From the NCBI GenBank assembly GCA_913057975.1, contig CAJXOQ010000020.1, forward strand, positions 1-33,102: 33,102 nucleotides of DNA, read 5' to 3'. Position numbers and translations under genes: made by a program. Positions 7,282 through 17,094 of the stretch are shown here, piece by piece. Positions within the stretch are counted from its first letter, which is position 1. Every line of letters begins with the position of its first letter. The stretch comes from an uncultured Marinobacter sp. (GTDB lineage: Bacteria > Pseudomonadota > Gammaproteobacteria > Pseudomonadales > Oleiphilaceae). A model generated the notes under the pieces. It made no database searches. It saw only the letters and a list, made by a program, of their open reading frames with translations, and was not told the DNA's origin.

Positions 7282-7891
7282 CGGTATCCTGTTCGCCGGA
7301 GTTGTTGTCTGGATTGTTGTCGGGATTGCCGCGTGGCTGTATCACCATCTCGACCCGACCGCTGCCATCGCCCTGATCGGCGGAGCCTTCCGCCGTCACA
7401 ACACGTTCGGCGCTATCATAGTGAATGATATTGCCGCGGAACAGGTTGCCGCCCTGTTCGATAACGGCTTCGCGTTTAAACGTGACCCGATTGTCCGAGG
7501 CGGACCAGGTGATCGTCAGGGCGCGGGCGTCGGTTTCGCCCTGGCCTTCCATTGCCGGCTGGCGGTAGCGTGCCGGGGTACCGGTGGCTTCAATGCGGCT
7601 GACGCCATTTTCGTCCCGGTGGAGCACAACCTTGTCCGCCACGAGGTTGGCGTCGCCCTGGCTCATTTCAACCGAACCGGTATAGGTTGCAATGCCCTGA
7701 CCTTCGTCGAGCCGCGCGTTGTCGGCGTTGACCGTGATGGGTTGATCGGACTCCAGATCAAAGGCCGCGGCGAATGGCATGCCAACGGTAAGTGTCAGTG
7801 CCAGAACAATCGCTGAGAGTACCGGGCGCGAAGCAACCGATTGGTGTCCCTTGCGGTGAGGGTGGGGCATGAATTTACTTGCCGGGCTCAT
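7259..7891 (-). CDS. lptA: Periplasmic LPS transport protein LptA
   Basis: A LptA/OstA-family protein that forms the periplasmic beta-jellyroll bridge carrying LPS from LptC to LptD. With the start at 7891 it has 210 residues: an N-terminal basic region and signal peptide (hydrophobic run ending near MPFAAA, residues about 22-43), then the OstA domain beginning [19 protein letters not shown]. The tail is low-complexity (N, D, G, S, Q rich). The start at 7891 is preferred because GGAAGGA stands 4 bases upstream; it overlaps lptC by 17 bases. A start at 7870 would also keep a signal peptide but has a poor ribosome binding site. An in-frame ATG at 7936 lies deep inside lptC. Confidence 0.93.
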   Translation of the reverse strand: MSPASKFMPHPHRKGHQSVASRPVLSAIVLALTLTVGMPFAAAFDLESDQPITVNADNARLDEGQGIATYTGSVEMSQGDANLVADKVVLHRDENGVSRIEATGTPARYRQPAMEGQGETDARALTITWSASDNRVTFKREAVIEQGGNLFRGNIIHYDSAERVVTAEGSADQGDGSGRVEMVIQPRGNPDNNPDNNSGEQDTDGSSQGQ

Positions 7892-8465
7892 AGCGTCCTT
7901 CCACTTGAGAGTCGAGTTCGAGGATTCGGTCATCAATCCAGGCCTTCATGCCGGTTGCGCGGGTCAGGCTGAACGAGTCGGTCAGTTTCACCGGAGCGTC
8001 TGTGTAAACAGTACGCTCTGCGTTATCCAGTGTCAGCGTCGACGTGGTTAATGTCAGTGGGCGCCCACCTTGGGCTTGCTGGGACACCCGAACATCCCCG
8101 GTCAGGTGGACCAGGTCGTCAGCTTCCATGAACTGGCCTTTGTTGGCCTGGACTTGCCAGGGTGCGTCGCCGGGATCGCCGTAAAGCGTCGCATTCGGCG
8201 ATGCCATGATGGTCTCGCTGCGGGCCTCGAATTGCTCAATACGCGGGCTTTCGAACTGTGCGGTAAGCTGCCCGGTCTCATCGAAAGAGAGGTAGCGACC
8301 ATTTACCACGAAACCGTCTGGCTCCGATTCTCCTCTCAGCGCGGCGGCATCCACCGGCTCTGATGACTCGTCACTTTGCCAGAGCAGGAAAAACAGTGCC
8401 ACTATCGTGAGGGCCAGCCCCAGGGTTCGTACCCAAGGCCGTGCATAGAGGGCTTCGGCGGCCAT
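7875..8465 (-). CDS. lptC: LPS export protein LptC
   Basis: A 196-residue LptC. One N-terminal membrane helix (residues about 13-29) anchors it in the inner membrane; the rest is a periplasmic domain of the LptC/OstA jellyroll type (NGRYLSFDETGQLTAQFESPRIE, LTGDVRVSQ). It accepts LPS from LptB2FG and hands it to LptA. Its start codon directly abuts the kdsC stop, and its end overlaps lptA, so kdsC-lptC-lptA-lptB are tightly coupled. Confidence 0.94.
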   Translation of the reverse strand: MAAEALYARPWVRTLGLALTIVALFFLLWQSDESSEPVDAAALRGESEPDGFVVNGRYLSFDETGQLTAQFESPRIEQFEARSETIMASPNATLYGDPGDAPWQVQANKGQFMEADDLVHLTGDVRVSQQAQGGRPLTLTTSTLTLDNAERTVYTDAPVKLTDSFSLTRATGMKAWIDDRILELDSQVEGRYEPGK

Positions 8466-9023
8466 TCAGTCCTGCTCCAGGTAAGGTTGCAGGCTGGCAT
8501 TGAGTTGCCCGCAGGCACAGAGCAGCAGTTCACAGGCTTCACGGACTGCGCCGCTGCCCCCCGCGGCCGACGTGCAAAAATCCGCGTGCTGGCGCACCAG
8601 CCAGTGGCCATTGGGTACCGTTATGCCTAGCCCGGCATAGCGGATCGCGGGCAGGTCCGGAAGGTCGTCGCCCATGTAGGCAATCTGGTGTGGCGCGATC
8701 TCCAACCGTCCCGCCAGTTCCCGCAGGGCGACTTTCTTGTCCTCACGGCCCTGCATCAGGTGCGGGATGCCGAGGTCGTTCATGCGTTTTTCCGTCAGCG
8801 GCGAACGTCGTCCGGTAATGACAGCAACGTTGATGCCGGCAGCCATAACCTGTTTGATGCCCAGGCCGTCGAGAATGTTGAAGCCTTTGATCTCGTCGCC
8901 CGAGGCGCTGAACAGCAGAGTGCCGTCGGTCATGATGCCGTCCACATCCAGGGCCAGGAGGCGAATGGCAGCGGCTTTCTCGATCAGGTCCGCTGGCCAT
9001 TGAGGGCGCAGAGTGTCGGCCAT
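8466..9023 (-). CDS. kdsC: 3-deoxy-D-manno-octulosonate 8-phosphate phosphatase KdsC
   Basis: A 185-residue HAD-family phosphatase (E. coli 188) that dephosphorylates Kdo-8-phosphate to Kdo, the sugar linking lipid A to the LPS core. The HAD motif DVDGIMTDG supplies the nucleophile Asp26 and acid/base Asp28. VITGRRSP gives motif II, and GDDLPDLPA the metal-binding motif III/IV. No cap domain is present, as in the tetrameric KdsC class. Its start at 9023 touches the last base of the kdsD stop codon, so translation is coupled. Confidence 0.96.
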   Translation of the reverse strand: MADTLRPQWPADLIEKAAAIRLLALDVDGIMTDGTLLFSASGDEIKGFNILDGLGIKQVMAAGINVAVITGRRSPLTEKRMNDLGIPHLMQGREDKKVALRELAGRLEIAPHQIAYMGDDLPDLPAIRYAGLGITVPNGHWLVRQHADFCTSAAGGSGAVREACELLLCACGQLNASLQPYLEQD

Positions 9024-10003
9024 CAGATCACTCCCGCCCGCAATAGGTCGTGCATGTTGATAGCGCCAGTCAGTTTGCCGTCGCGATTGATGACGGGCAG
9101 GGCGTTGATCTTCAGCTCTTCCATCATGTTCAGTGCCTCGGCGGCCAACTGGTCATCGTGGATCACACGCCCGTTGCGGGTCATGACCTCGGCAATCGGC
9201 GTGTTATGAATGTCCACGGAGCGATCCAGGGTGCGGCGCAAGTCGCCGTCTGTGAACACGCCGACCAGGTCTCCCCCGGTATTGATGACCGTCGTCATAC
9301 CCAGGCCCTTGCGGGAAATCTCCAGCAGGGCGCCGCTGAGGGTGGTGCCTTCCTGCACGCGGGGGATCCGGTCCCCGGTGTGCATAATATCGGTGACACG
9401 CAGTAGCAACCTGCGGCCCAGGCTGCCGCCGGGGTGTGAAAGCGCAAAGTCCTCTGTGCTGAACCCACGGGCTTCAAGCAGCGCCACGGCCAGGGCATCG
9501 CCCATCACCAGAGTGGCCGTGGTGCTTGAGGTGGGGGCCAGTCCAAGGGGGCAGGCTTCCTGGGCAACGCTGATATCCAGGTTGGCAACGGCCTCCCGGG
9601 CCAGGATGGAGTTCCCATTGCCCGTCATGCTGATCAGCGGGGCTCCCATGCGCTTGATTAACGGCAAAATAGTCAACACTTCGCTGGTGTTACCGCTGTT
9701 GGAAATGCCCAGGACCACGTCCTGACTGGTGATCATTCCCAAGTCACCGTGACTGGCTTCGCCTGGGTGTACGAAGAACGATGGCGTACCAGTGCTGGCG
9801 AGGGTGGCGGCGATCTTGTTACCGATATGGCCGGATTTTCCCATGCCGGTCACAACAACACGCCCCTGACACGCCATGATAACTTCGCATGCGCGAACGA
9901 AATGGTCATCAATCCGGTCGGTCAGGGCGTGGATGGCCTCACGCTCGATCTCGATGGCTCGCAGGGCGGATTCTCTGAAGGTCTGGCTGGTCTCGGTGTT
10001 CAT
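9023..10003 (-). CDS. kdsD: D-arabinose 5-phosphate isomerase KdsD
   Basis: A 326-residue enzyme interconverting ribulose-5-phosphate and arabinose-5-phosphate, the first step of Kdo synthesis. An N-terminal SIS sugar-isomerase domain (GMGKSGHIGNKIAAT, then HPGEASHGDLGM and ISNSGNTSE) is followed by two CBS domains (residues about 205-326). The start at 10003 is chosen because GGAAG lies 4 bases upstream, the product then begins MNTETSQTF at family-typical length, and the predicted promoter -10 lies just upstream. An in-frame ATG at 10099 would precede that promoter. First gene of kdsD-kdsC-lptCAB. Confidence 0.95.
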   Translation of the reverse strand: MNTETSQTFRESALRAIEIEREAIHALTDRIDDHFVRACEVIMACQGRVVVTGMGKSGHIGNKIAATLASTGTPSFFVHPGEASHGDLGMITSQDVVLGISNSGNTSEVLTILPLIKRMGAPLISMTGNGNSILAREAVANLDISVAQEACPLGLAPTSSTTATLVMGDALAVALLEARGFSTEDFALSHPGGSLGRRLLLRVTDIMHTGDRIPRVQEGTTLSGALLEISRKGLGMTTVINTGGDLVGVFTDGDLRRTLDRSVDIHNTPIAEVMTRNGRVIHDDQLAAEALNMMEELKINALPVINRDGKLTGAINMHDLLRAGVI

Positions 10004-10047
10004 CTGGCTTCCGGGTTCGAAATGTTGATGCTTTTCATCGTGGCAAA

Positions 10048-10056
10048 AGTATATCA
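10048..10056 (-). promoter_or_regulatory. Extended -10 promoter for kdsD-lptB
   Basis: The minus strand reads TGATATACT, an extended -10 element (TGn plus TATACT), 45 bases before the kdsD start. A start site about 7 bases downstream gives a leader of roughly 38 bases. No consensus -35 is present, as is usual for extended -10 promoters. Confidence 0.55.
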
Positions 10057-10156
10057 CTTCAATGGCTGTGACTGCCCTTCCTGACAAGACGTTCAGCAAA
10101 AACTGATCATTGACATCAGTTCATTTTGTGACGGATGGATTGAGGTTCACGGCAGG

Positions 10157-10185
10157 TTGACATAATGTAGCGCACTCATTAAAGG
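10157..10185 (+). promoter_or_regulatory. Sigma-70 promoter for mlaF operon
   Basis: A perfect -35 hexamer TTGACA (10157-10162) stands 17 bases before a weak -10 TAAAGG (10180-10185), giving a leader of about 40 bases before mlaF at 10232. It is back to back with the kdsD promoter, about 100 bases apart. Confidence 0.5.
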
Positions 10186-10231
10186 CTGGGAATGCGGGCT
10201 CACCGACACCCGGGCGGTTTTGGAAGCAGGT

Positions 10232-11044
10232 ATGGACACATCCCCCTACATTGAATTGAGAAACGTGGTTTTCACTCGCGGAAATCGCCGTATCTTTGAT
10301 GGCGTCAGCCTGGACATTCCCCGCGGCAAGATTACCGCCATCATGGGGCCGAGCGGCACCGGCAAGACCACGTTGTTGCGGCTGATCGGCGGCCAGCTGA
10401 AACCGGACTCCGGCAGCATAGTCGTCGCGGGGGAGAAAGTTCCTCAGCTCAAGCGCAAGGCGCTTTACCGTCTGCGGGAAAAGATGGGGATGCTGTTCCA
10501 GAGTGGAGCGTTGTTCACGGATCTCAGTGTCTTTGAAAACGTGGCGTTCCCGCTCCGGGTTCATACCACCTTGCCGGAGGATATGATCCGCGACATCGTT
10601 CTGATGAAGCTCGAAGCTGTGGGGCTTCGCGGAGCCCGGGATCTGATGCCGGCAGAACTGTCTGGTGGTATGACCAGACGTGTGGCGCTGGCGCGCAGCA
10701 TCGCGCTGGACCCGGAACTGATCATGTACGACGAGCCTTTTACCGGCCAGGACCCGATTGCCATGGGTGTCCTGGTAAAGCTGATCCGGGATCTCAACAG
10801 TTCCATGGGCCTGACCAGTGTGCTGGTGTCCCATGATGTGCCGGAGTCCCTGAGTATCTGCCACTACGCCTGTATCGTCGCGGATGGTCGTATCATAGGC
10901 GACGGCACACCTGAGGAGTTGAGGGCGCACCCATCGGAACAGGTTCAGCAGTTCCTGCGTGGTCATCCGGATGGTCCGGTGCCGTTCCACTATCCGGCTG
11001 CCGATGCGGCTCAGGACTGGAGTATGGCCGGGAGGGGGGATTGA
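10232..11044 (+). CDS. mlaF: Phospholipid transport ABC ATPase MlaF
   Basis: A 270-residue ABC ATPase of the Mla system, which moves phospholipids between the inner membrane and the outer membrane to keep outer-leaflet asymmetry. Walker A GPSGTGKT is at residues 39-46, the signature LSGGM at 143-147 (the methionine variant is typical of MlaF), and Walker B MYDEPF at 165-170. The C-terminal tail (residues about 240-270) extends past the ATPase core. The ATG at 10232 has GGAAG and AGG upstream; an in-frame TTG at 10220 is less likely. Its stop overlaps mlaE by one base. Confidence 0.95.
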   Translation: MDTSPYIELRNVVFTRGNRRIFDGVSLDIPRGKITAIMGPSGTGKTTLLRLIGGQLKPDSGSIVVAGEKVPQLKRKALYRLREKMGMLFQSGALFTDLSVFENVAFPLRVHTTLPEDMIRDIVLMKLEAVGLRGARDLMPAELSGGMTRRVALARSIALDPELIMYDEPFTGQDPIAMGVLVKLIRDLNSSMGLTSVLVSHDVPESLSICHYACIVADGRIIGDGTPEELRAHPSEQVQQFLRGHPDGPVPFHYPAADAAQDWSMAGRGD

Positions 11045-11823
11045 TGGACCGGCTGGCGGCTTTTGGCCGATTGGGGATGAACGTGATTGCATCGCTCGGC
11101 CGCTCCGGGCATTTTCTTGCGGGTGCCCTGGGGGGCGTCCCACGGCCCTCGGTCGGTTTTCCTCTGTTGCTGAAGCAGCTGTACTCCGTCGGCGTTCTGT
11201 CCCTGGCCATCATAGTGGTGTCCGGCCTGTTTATCGGGATGGTTCTGGGATTGCAGGGTTACACCATCCTCAGTGATTACGGATCTGAAGCCGCGATCGG
11301 TCAGATGATTGCCCTGACCCTGGTGCGGGAACTGGGCCCCGTAGTGACCGCACTGTTGTTTGCCGGCCGTGCGGGTTCCGCACTGACGGCGGAAATCGGG
11401 TTGATGAAAACCACCGAACAGCTTTCCAGTATGGAAATGATGGGCGTTGATCCGCTGCGCCGGGTGATTGCCCCCCGTTTATGGGCGGGCTTTATCTCGG
11501 TGCCCGTGCTGGCTGCGGTGTTCTCGGTGGTTGGTATATGGGGTGGCATGCTCGTGGGTGTTGAATGGCTGGGCGTGTTTGAAGGGTCGTTCTGGGGCAA
11601 TATGCAGTCTTCCGTAAGCTTCACCACTGATGTCCTGAATGGTGTCATCAAGAGTATTGTCTTCGGATTCGTCTGCACCTGGATTGCGGTCTATCAAGGG
11701 TATGACTGTGTGCCCACCTCGGCCGGTATCAGTGCCGCAACGACCAAAACCGTGGTGTATTCGTCGCTGGCCGTACTCGGGCTGGATTTTGTGCTTACCG
11801 CCGTCATGTTTGGTGACTTCTGA
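11044..11823 (+). CDS. mlaE: Phospholipid transport permease MlaE
   Basis: A 259-residue MlaE-family inner-membrane permease, the core membrane subunit of MlaFEDB. It has an amphipathic N-terminal helix, then about five hydrophobic segments. The conserved motif [25 protein letters not shown] spans the coupling helix that contacts MlaF, followed by a second conserved motif near [17 protein letters not shown]. The start ATG at 11044 shares its A with the mlaF TGA, so the pair is translationally coupled. An upstream TTG at 11041 is unlikely. Confidence 0.95.
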   Translation: MDRLAAFGRLGMNVIASLGRSGHFLAGALGGVPRPSVGFPLLLKQLYSVGVLSLAIIVVSGLFIGMVLGLQGYTILSDYGSEAAIGQMIALTLVRELGPVVTALLFAGRAGSALTAEIGLMKTTEQLSSMEMMGVDPLRRVIAPRLWAGFISVPVLAAVFSVVGIWGGMLVGVEWLGVFEGSFWGNMQSSVSFTTDVLNGVIKSIVFGFVCTWIAVYQGYDCVPTSAGISAATTKTVVYSSLAVLGLDFVLTAVMFGDF

Positions 11824-11861
11824 CCGCGGTATACTGGAAAGTCAGAAAACAGGGGGCCGGA

Positions 11862-12317
11862 ATGGCACAGAGAACAACAGAAGTGATTGTGGGGCTGTTC
11901 ATGATCGCGGGCATCGCCGCCATAATGTTTCTGGCGTTGCAGGTCAGCGGGCTTACGCCGAAAGCGCCGGAAAGCTCGTACACACTCTACGCCAATTTTA
12001 ACGACGCCGGCGGGCTGACGCCCCGGGCAAAGGTATCCATGGCTGGTGTCACCGTTGGCAAGATCCGGGAGATAACCCTGAACCGGGAAACCTATCAGGC
12101 CCGCGTGACTATTGATGTGAACGCCAGTGTGGATAATATTCCAGCGGATAGCTCAGCAGTAATACGTACATCCGGGCTGCTTGGCGAACAGTACATTGAT
12201 ATTTCGGTGGGCGGAGATATGGAGTCGCTGGGCGACGGAGATACCTTCTATTCCACACAATCCGCCATGAATCTTGAACGGCTGATATCCAACTTTGCCT
12301 CAGGGCAGTCACAATGA
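11862..12317 (+). CDS. mlaD: Phospholipid transport MCE protein MlaD
   Basis: A 151-residue MCE-domain protein. One N-terminal membrane helix (residues about 7-27) anchors it; the MCE barrel follows (residues about 38-115, YANFNDAGGLTPRAKVSMAGVTVGKI and RTSGLLGEQYIDI), then a C-terminal helix that forms the hexameric hydrophobic channel. It is shorter than E. coli MlaD (183), mostly at the C-terminus. The start has an AGGGGG/GGA-rich ribosome binding site. A 38-base gap separates it from mlaE; its stop overlaps mlaC. Confidence 0.95.
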   Translation: MAQRTTEVIVGLFMIAGIAAIMFLALQVSGLTPKAPESSYTLYANFNDAGGLTPRAKVSMAGVTVGKIREITLNRETYQARVTIDVNASVDNIPADSSAVIRTSGLLGEQYIDISVGGDMESLGDGDTFYSTQSAMNLERLISNFASGQSQ

Positions 12318-12997
12318 AAGAAAGTGGTTCACGGGAGAAAACCATGGTTCTGATCAGACAAAGCCTGATGATAGTCACGTTGCTGATGGTAGCACTGGCA
12401 GCGCCGGCCCATGCCGGTCCGGAGGAGGAACTCCGCGAGTACGTTGATAAGAACACCCAGAGGCTGGTCGACAAGCTGAATGAGGAAAAGGGTCTTTATG
12501 AGAAGGACCCCCAGGCGTTCTACCGGAGTATGGATCAGGAACTGAAAAACTTCGTCGACTTTCGCCGAATCGCCGCTCGGGTCATGGGCCGCTATGCACG
12601 GCAGACATCACCGGAACAGCGCGACGAATTCGTCGAAAAGTTCAAACGCAGCCTTTTCGACAGTTACGCTCAGGCTCTGGTTAGCGCTGACGATTTTACC
12701 ATCGAGGTAAAGGAAGCCACGATCAACCCGAACGACGACGCACGGGCGTCCGTGCGTATGGAAGTGATCAGCGCCTCCGGCACCCGATATCCGGTGACGT
12801 ACTCCATGTACGAGGCGGAAGAAGGGCGCTGGATGATGGAAAACGTGATCGTCGAAGGTGTGAATATCGGGCTGGCTTTCCGTGATCGTTTCAGTCAGGA
12901 GATGGAGAAGAACGGCGGCAAGGTCCAGGCTGTTATCAACGACTGGGGGGATGCGGTGGAATCCCTGAACCTTGAGGGTGAAGTCGACAAATCATGA
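12314..12997 (+). CDS. mlaC: Periplasmic phospholipid-binding protein MlaC
   Basis: A MlaC/Ttg2D-family periplasmic carrier shuttling phospholipids between the MlaA complex and MlaFEDB. The signal peptide (hydrophobic run IVTLLMVALAAP) ends near AHAG; the mature domain starts GPEEELREYVDKNTQRL and keeps the family's DFRRIAARVMGRYA and FKRSLFDSYAQAL segments. Two starts are possible. 12314 gives 227 residues and an ATGA overlap with mlaD, as at other joints of this operon. 12344 gives 217 residues and a strong GGGAG 6 bases upstream. Both leave an intact signal peptide. Confidence 0.93.
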   Translation: MKESGSREKTMVLIRQSLMIVTLLMVALAAPAHAGPEEELREYVDKNTQRLVDKLNEEKGLYEKDPQAFYRSMDQELKNFVDFRRIAARVMGRYARQTSPEQRDEFVEKFKRSLFDSYAQALVSADDFTIEVKEATINPNDDARASVRMEVISASGTRYPVTYSMYEAEEGRWMMENVIVEGVNIGLAFRDRFSQEMEKNGGKVQAVINDWGDAVESLNLEGEVDKS

Positions 12998-13317
12998 GCA
13001 CGGATAGGCCTTCAGTGACGCTTGTTGGCGATACGCTCACGTTGAGCGGAACGATTGATCCGCTCAACGTGGTTGCGATCAGGCGGGAGGGGGAGAAGAG
13101 GATACTGGCCAGCAAGGCTGATCTACAGGTGGATCTGACCGCCATGGGCACCGCGCACAGCGTGGTGCTGTCTCTTCTGCTGTGTTGGCACCGCCTCGCA
13201 GGCGCCCGCAGTCAAGCCCTCCGGTTTACCGGCGTTAGTGAACGGCTGAACTCGTTGGCGGCCCTGAGCGGCCTTGAACGCCAGTTGCCAGGCTTTTCCT
13301 CTCCGCCCTTGGCCTGA
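12994..13317 (+). CDS. mlaB: STAS-domain protein MlaB
   Basis: A 107-residue STAS-domain protein, the cytoplasmic subunit that binds and stabilises MlaF in the MlaFEDB complex. The domain fills the chain: an N-terminal strand LTLSGTIDPLNV, then VDLTAMGTAHSVVLSLLLCWHR, which occupies the place of the conserved serine-containing loop and helix. The ATG overlaps the mlaC stop by 4 bases. A perfect 13-bp hairpin lies within codons 15-26, unusual for a coding region and close enough to the start to affect ribosome loading. Confidence 0.9.
   Translation: MSTDRPSVTLVGDTLTLSGTIDPLNVVAIRREGEKRILASKADLQVDLTAMGTAHSVVLSLLLCWHRLAGARSQALRFTGVSERLNSLAALSGLERQLPGFSSPPLA
13038..13071 (+). other. Perfect 13-bp inverted repeat inside mlaB
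   Basis: Arms 13038-13050 (CACGTTGAGCGGA) and 13059-13071 are exact reverse complements, separated by an 8-base loop; a flanking G-U pair could extend the RNA stem to 14. It starts 44 bases into mlaB. There is no T run after it, so it is not an intrinsic terminator. It may be a palindromic protein-binding site or an mRNA hairpin that affects translation or decay of the operon transcript. Confidence 0.85.
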
Positions 13318-13332
13318 AAACCTGCACCAAAG

Positions 13333-13361
13333 CTGACCCGAATGCCATAATTGGTTACAAT
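13333..13361 (+). promoter_or_regulatory. Possible promoter upstream of ibaG-murA
   Basis: CTGACC (13333-13338, 4 of 6 to consensus) and TACAAT (13356-13361, 5 of 6) are separated by 17 bases in the 80-base gap between mlaB and ibaG. This would give ibaG-murA-his transcription independent of the mla promoter, with a leader of about 30 bases. Confidence 0.5.
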
Positions 13362-13397
13362 CTCGCCCCTGATTTAAAAACGCCCGAGGATTTTTTT

Positions 13398-13640
13398 ATG
13401 GAAGCCACCGAAGTTGCCGAGTTGGTTAAAGAGGCGCTGCCTGATTGTGAGGTCGAAGTGCAGGTCGATGGCAATCACTACCTTGTTGTTGTCGTGGGCG
13501 ATGTATTCGAGGGGCTGCCAACCATCAAGCGGCAGCAACTGATCAACAAGGCGCTTTTCCAGCACATTCTTGATGGCACCATTCACGCCCTGCACCCCAA
13601 GGCCTTTACACCGGCTGAATGGGCCGCGCGCCAGGGCTGA
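13398..13640 (+). CDS. ibaG: BolA-family protein IbaG
   Basis: An 80-residue BolA-like protein of the IbaG (YrbA) type, which pairs with monothiol glutaredoxins in iron-sulfur metabolism and is linked to acid and envelope stress. It has the class II KH-like fold pattern: helix EVAELVKEAL, strand CEVEVQVDGNHYLVVVVGD, and the C-terminal signature IHALHPKAFTPAEW with the conserved histidine ligand. The ATG follows GAGGA by a run of T residues. It sits between mlaB and murA, the standard position. Confidence 0.95.
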   Translation: MEATEVAELVKEALPDCEVEVQVDGNHYLVVVVGDVFEGLPTIKRQQLINKALFQHILDGTIHALHPKAFTPAEWAARQG

Positions 13641-14930
<1,290 letters not shown>

Positions 14931-14952
14931 ACACATTGAACCGGAAAGACGC

Positions 14953-15600
14953 ATGACCGATTCCATCACCATCGCGCTGTCGAAGGGGCGAATCCTTGAC
15001 GAGACCCTGCCGCTGTTAAAAGAAGCGGGTATTGAGCTGGTCGACGATGTAAAAAAGTCCCGGAAACTGGTATTTCCCACCACGGATCCGAATGTGCGGG
15101 TTTTGATCCTTCGGGCTACCGACGTGCCCACCTATGTGCAATACGGTGGGGCGGATCTGGGGGTGACCGGTAAGGATGTGCTGATGGAGCACGGCGGTGA
15201 AGGGTTGTATGAGCCGCTGGACCTGAACATTTCCCGGTGTCGGTTGATGACGGCTGGCAAGAAAGACAGCAAACCGCCTGAGGGCCGTTTGCGTGTGGCG
15301 ACCAAGTTTGTAAATTTGGCTCGGCGCTATTACGCGGCCCAGGGGCGGCAGGCCGATATCATCAAGCTCTACGGTGCGATGGAGCTTGCGCCGATTCTTG
15401 GGCTTGCCGATGAGATCGTTGATATCGTTGATACCGGCAATACCCTGAAAGCGAATGGTCTTGAGGCTCGCGAGCTGATTGAAAACATCAGTTCTCGACT
15501 TGTGGTTAACCGTGCCTCGATGAAGATGAAACACCGGGGCATTAATCCCATAATTGAGAAAATGTCGATCGCCGTTGAAAAAAGGCGAGCTTCAGAGTAA
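14953..15600 (+). CDS. hisG: ATP phosphoribosyltransferase HisG, short form
   Basis: A 215-residue HisG, which joins ATP and PRPP in the first step of histidine synthesis. The length and the lack of the C-terminal ACT-like regulatory domain mark the short form (HisG-S), which needs the HisZ subunit for activity and feedback; no hisZ lies in the window. Family motifs include [35 protein letters not shown] and the PRPP loop region [14 protein letters not shown]. The ATG at 14953 has GGAAAG 5 bases upstream; the frame is open further upstream only inside murA. Confidence 0.97.
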   Translation: MTDSITIALSKGRILDETLPLLKEAGIELVDDVKKSRKLVFPTTDPNVRVLILRATDVPTYVQYGGADLGVTGKDVLMEHGGEGLYEPLDLNISRCRLMTAGKKDSKPPEGRLRVATKFVNLARRYYAAQGRQADIIKLYGAMELAPILGLADEIVDIVDTGNTLKANGLEARELIENISSRLVVNRASMKMKHRGINPIIEKMSIAVEKRRASE

Positions 15601-15607
15601 GAAGCGC

Positions 15608-15706
15608 TCAGGGACGGCTTTCCAAAACACGCTCCTTCGGCACGTCCATGTGACGCTTGGACTTCGCCATCCATGGCTCCGTACAGTTTTGGAAAGCCGT
15701 CCCTGA
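15608..15706. repeat. Intergenic inverted-repeat element between hisG and hisD
   Basis: Two perfect 21-base inverted arms (15608-15628 and 15686-15706) enclose a 57-base centre that holds a small secondary hairpin (GTCCA/TGGAC). The element fills most of the gap inside what should be one his operon. There is no T run, so it is not an intrinsic terminator. Its size, symmetry and intergenic position resemble REP/BIME- or MITE-like elements. No second copy was noticed in this window, so the repeat family is inferred. Confidence 0.75.
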
Positions 15707-15771
15707 TCACTTCCCATGCCAAGGCGTTGCCTTAAACACAAAGAGTAAACAATCCGAAACAGGATTTAGTG

Positions 15772-17094
15772 ATGACCGATATCAGCATCAGACGATTGAA
15801 CGCTTCCGACAGTGACTTTGACAGTGCGCTGGCCAAGCTATTGGCGTGGGAAGACAGTGTGGATCATCAGGTGAATGAGTCGGTTCGTCATATCCTGCAT
15901 GAGGTGAAAACCCGTGGGGATGCTGCGGTTCTGGAGTTTACCGAGAAGTTTGATCGCTTGAAGGTTGGCTCTGTCGCTGAGCTGGAAATGGGTCAGGACC
16001 GGTTGCAGAAGGCTTTAGAGGCTATTCCTCAGGATCAGCGTGTTGCCCTTGAGAAGGCCGCCGAACGGGTGCGTGACTATCACGAGCGTCAGAATCAGAC
16101 GTCCTGGCAGTATGAAGACGATGACGGCACCGTACTCGGTCAGAAGGTCACGCCGCTGGATCGGGCAGGGCTGTATGTGCCCGGTGGCAAGGCCGCTTAT
16201 CCGTCTTCCGTGTTGATGAACGCTATCCCGGCAAAGGTCGCGGGTGTGGGCGAGGTGATTATGGTGGTTCCCACGCCGGATGGTGTGGTGAACGATATGG
16301 TGCTGGCCGCTGCGGCGATTGCGGGGGTGGATCGCGTCTTTTGTGTGGGTGGTGCTCAGGCGGTGGGTGCCTTGGCCTACGGCACACAGACCATTCCTGC
16401 CGTCGATAAGATTGTTGGGCCGGGCAATATTTTTGTCGCTACCGCCAAGCGAGAGGTTTTCGGAACCGTTGGTATCGACATGATTGCCGGTCCTTCGGAG
16501 ATTCTGGTGATTTGTGACGGCAAGACTGATCCGGACTGGATTGCCATGGATTTGTTCTCCCAGGCCGAGCACGATGAGCAGGCCCAGTCCATTCTTATCA
16601 GTCCCGATGCCGATTTCCTGGATGCCGTGGAAACCAGCATCAACAGACTGCTACCGACCATGGAGCGAGCCGACATCATCACAACCTCGATGACGGACCG
16701 GGCTGCGCTGATTCACGTGGCGGACTTGTCGGAAGCGGCTCGCGTTTCCAATCGTATTGCGCCGGAGCACCTGGAGCTTTCGGTGGAAGATCCGGAAAAT
16801 CTGGTGGACGAGATTCGCCATGCCGGTGCCATCTTTATGGGGCGCTATACGGCGGAGGCGCTGGGCGATTACTGCGCCGGGCCGAACCATGTGTTGCCGA
16901 CGTCCGGGACGGCGCGTTTCTCCTCGCCGCTGGGGGTTTATGACTTCCAGAAGCGGTCGTCGCTGATTGGTTTTTCTGCAGCCGGTGCCGACAGGATGGG
17001 GCGCGTTGCCTCTGTTCTGGCGCGTGGAGAAGGGTTAACGGCTCACGCCCGTTCTGCAGAGTATCGGGTTCGGGAGGGCCAGTCAGATGAGTAA
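15772..17094 (+). CDS. hisD: Histidinol dehydrogenase HisD
   Basis: A 440-residue zinc enzyme performing the last two steps of histidine synthesis, histidinol to histidine with two NAD+. Recognisable segments are [26 protein letters not shown], the Rossmann region [27 protein letters not shown], the catalytic and metal-ligand region [12 protein letters not shown], and APEHLEL. The ATG at 15772 is preferred over the GTG one codon before it; AGGA lies 7 bases upstream. The end overlaps hisC by 8 bases. Confidence 0.97.
   Translation: MTDISIRRLNASDSDFDSALAKLLAWEDSVDHQVNESVRHILHEVKTRGDAAVLEFTEKFDRLKVGSVAELEMGQDRLQKALEAIPQDQRVALEKAAERVRDYHERQNQTSWQYEDDDGTVLGQKVTPLDRAGLYVPGGKAAYPSSVLMNAIPAKVAGVGEVIMVVPTPDGVVNDMVLAAAAIAGVDRVFCVGGAQAVGALAYGTQTIPAVDKIVGPGNIFVATAKREVFGTVGIDMIAGPSEILVICDGKTDPDWIAMDLFSQAEHDEQAQSILISPDADFLDAVETSINRLLPTMERADIITTSMTDRAALIHVADLSEAARVSNRIAPEHLELSVEDPENLVDEIRHAGAIFMGRYTAEALGDYCAGPNHVLPTSGTARFSSPLGVYDFQKRSSLIGFSAAGADRMGRVASVLARGEGLTAHARSAEYRVREGQSDE

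Noticed and set aside
12314-12343. Certain choice of the mlaC start codon
   Set aside because: The overlap with mlaD favours 12314 but the stronger ribosome binding site favours 12344; sequence alone cannot decide, so it is reported as uncertain.
15608-15706. CRISPR or terminator function for the hisG-hisD inverted repeat
   Set aside because: There is only one pair of inverted arms, not regularly spaced direct repeats, and no T run follows either arm.
15369-15722. Small minus-strand gene over the hisG-hisD repeat
   Set aside because: The frame arises from the inverted-repeat element and from antisense hisG; it has no credible start signal or domain.
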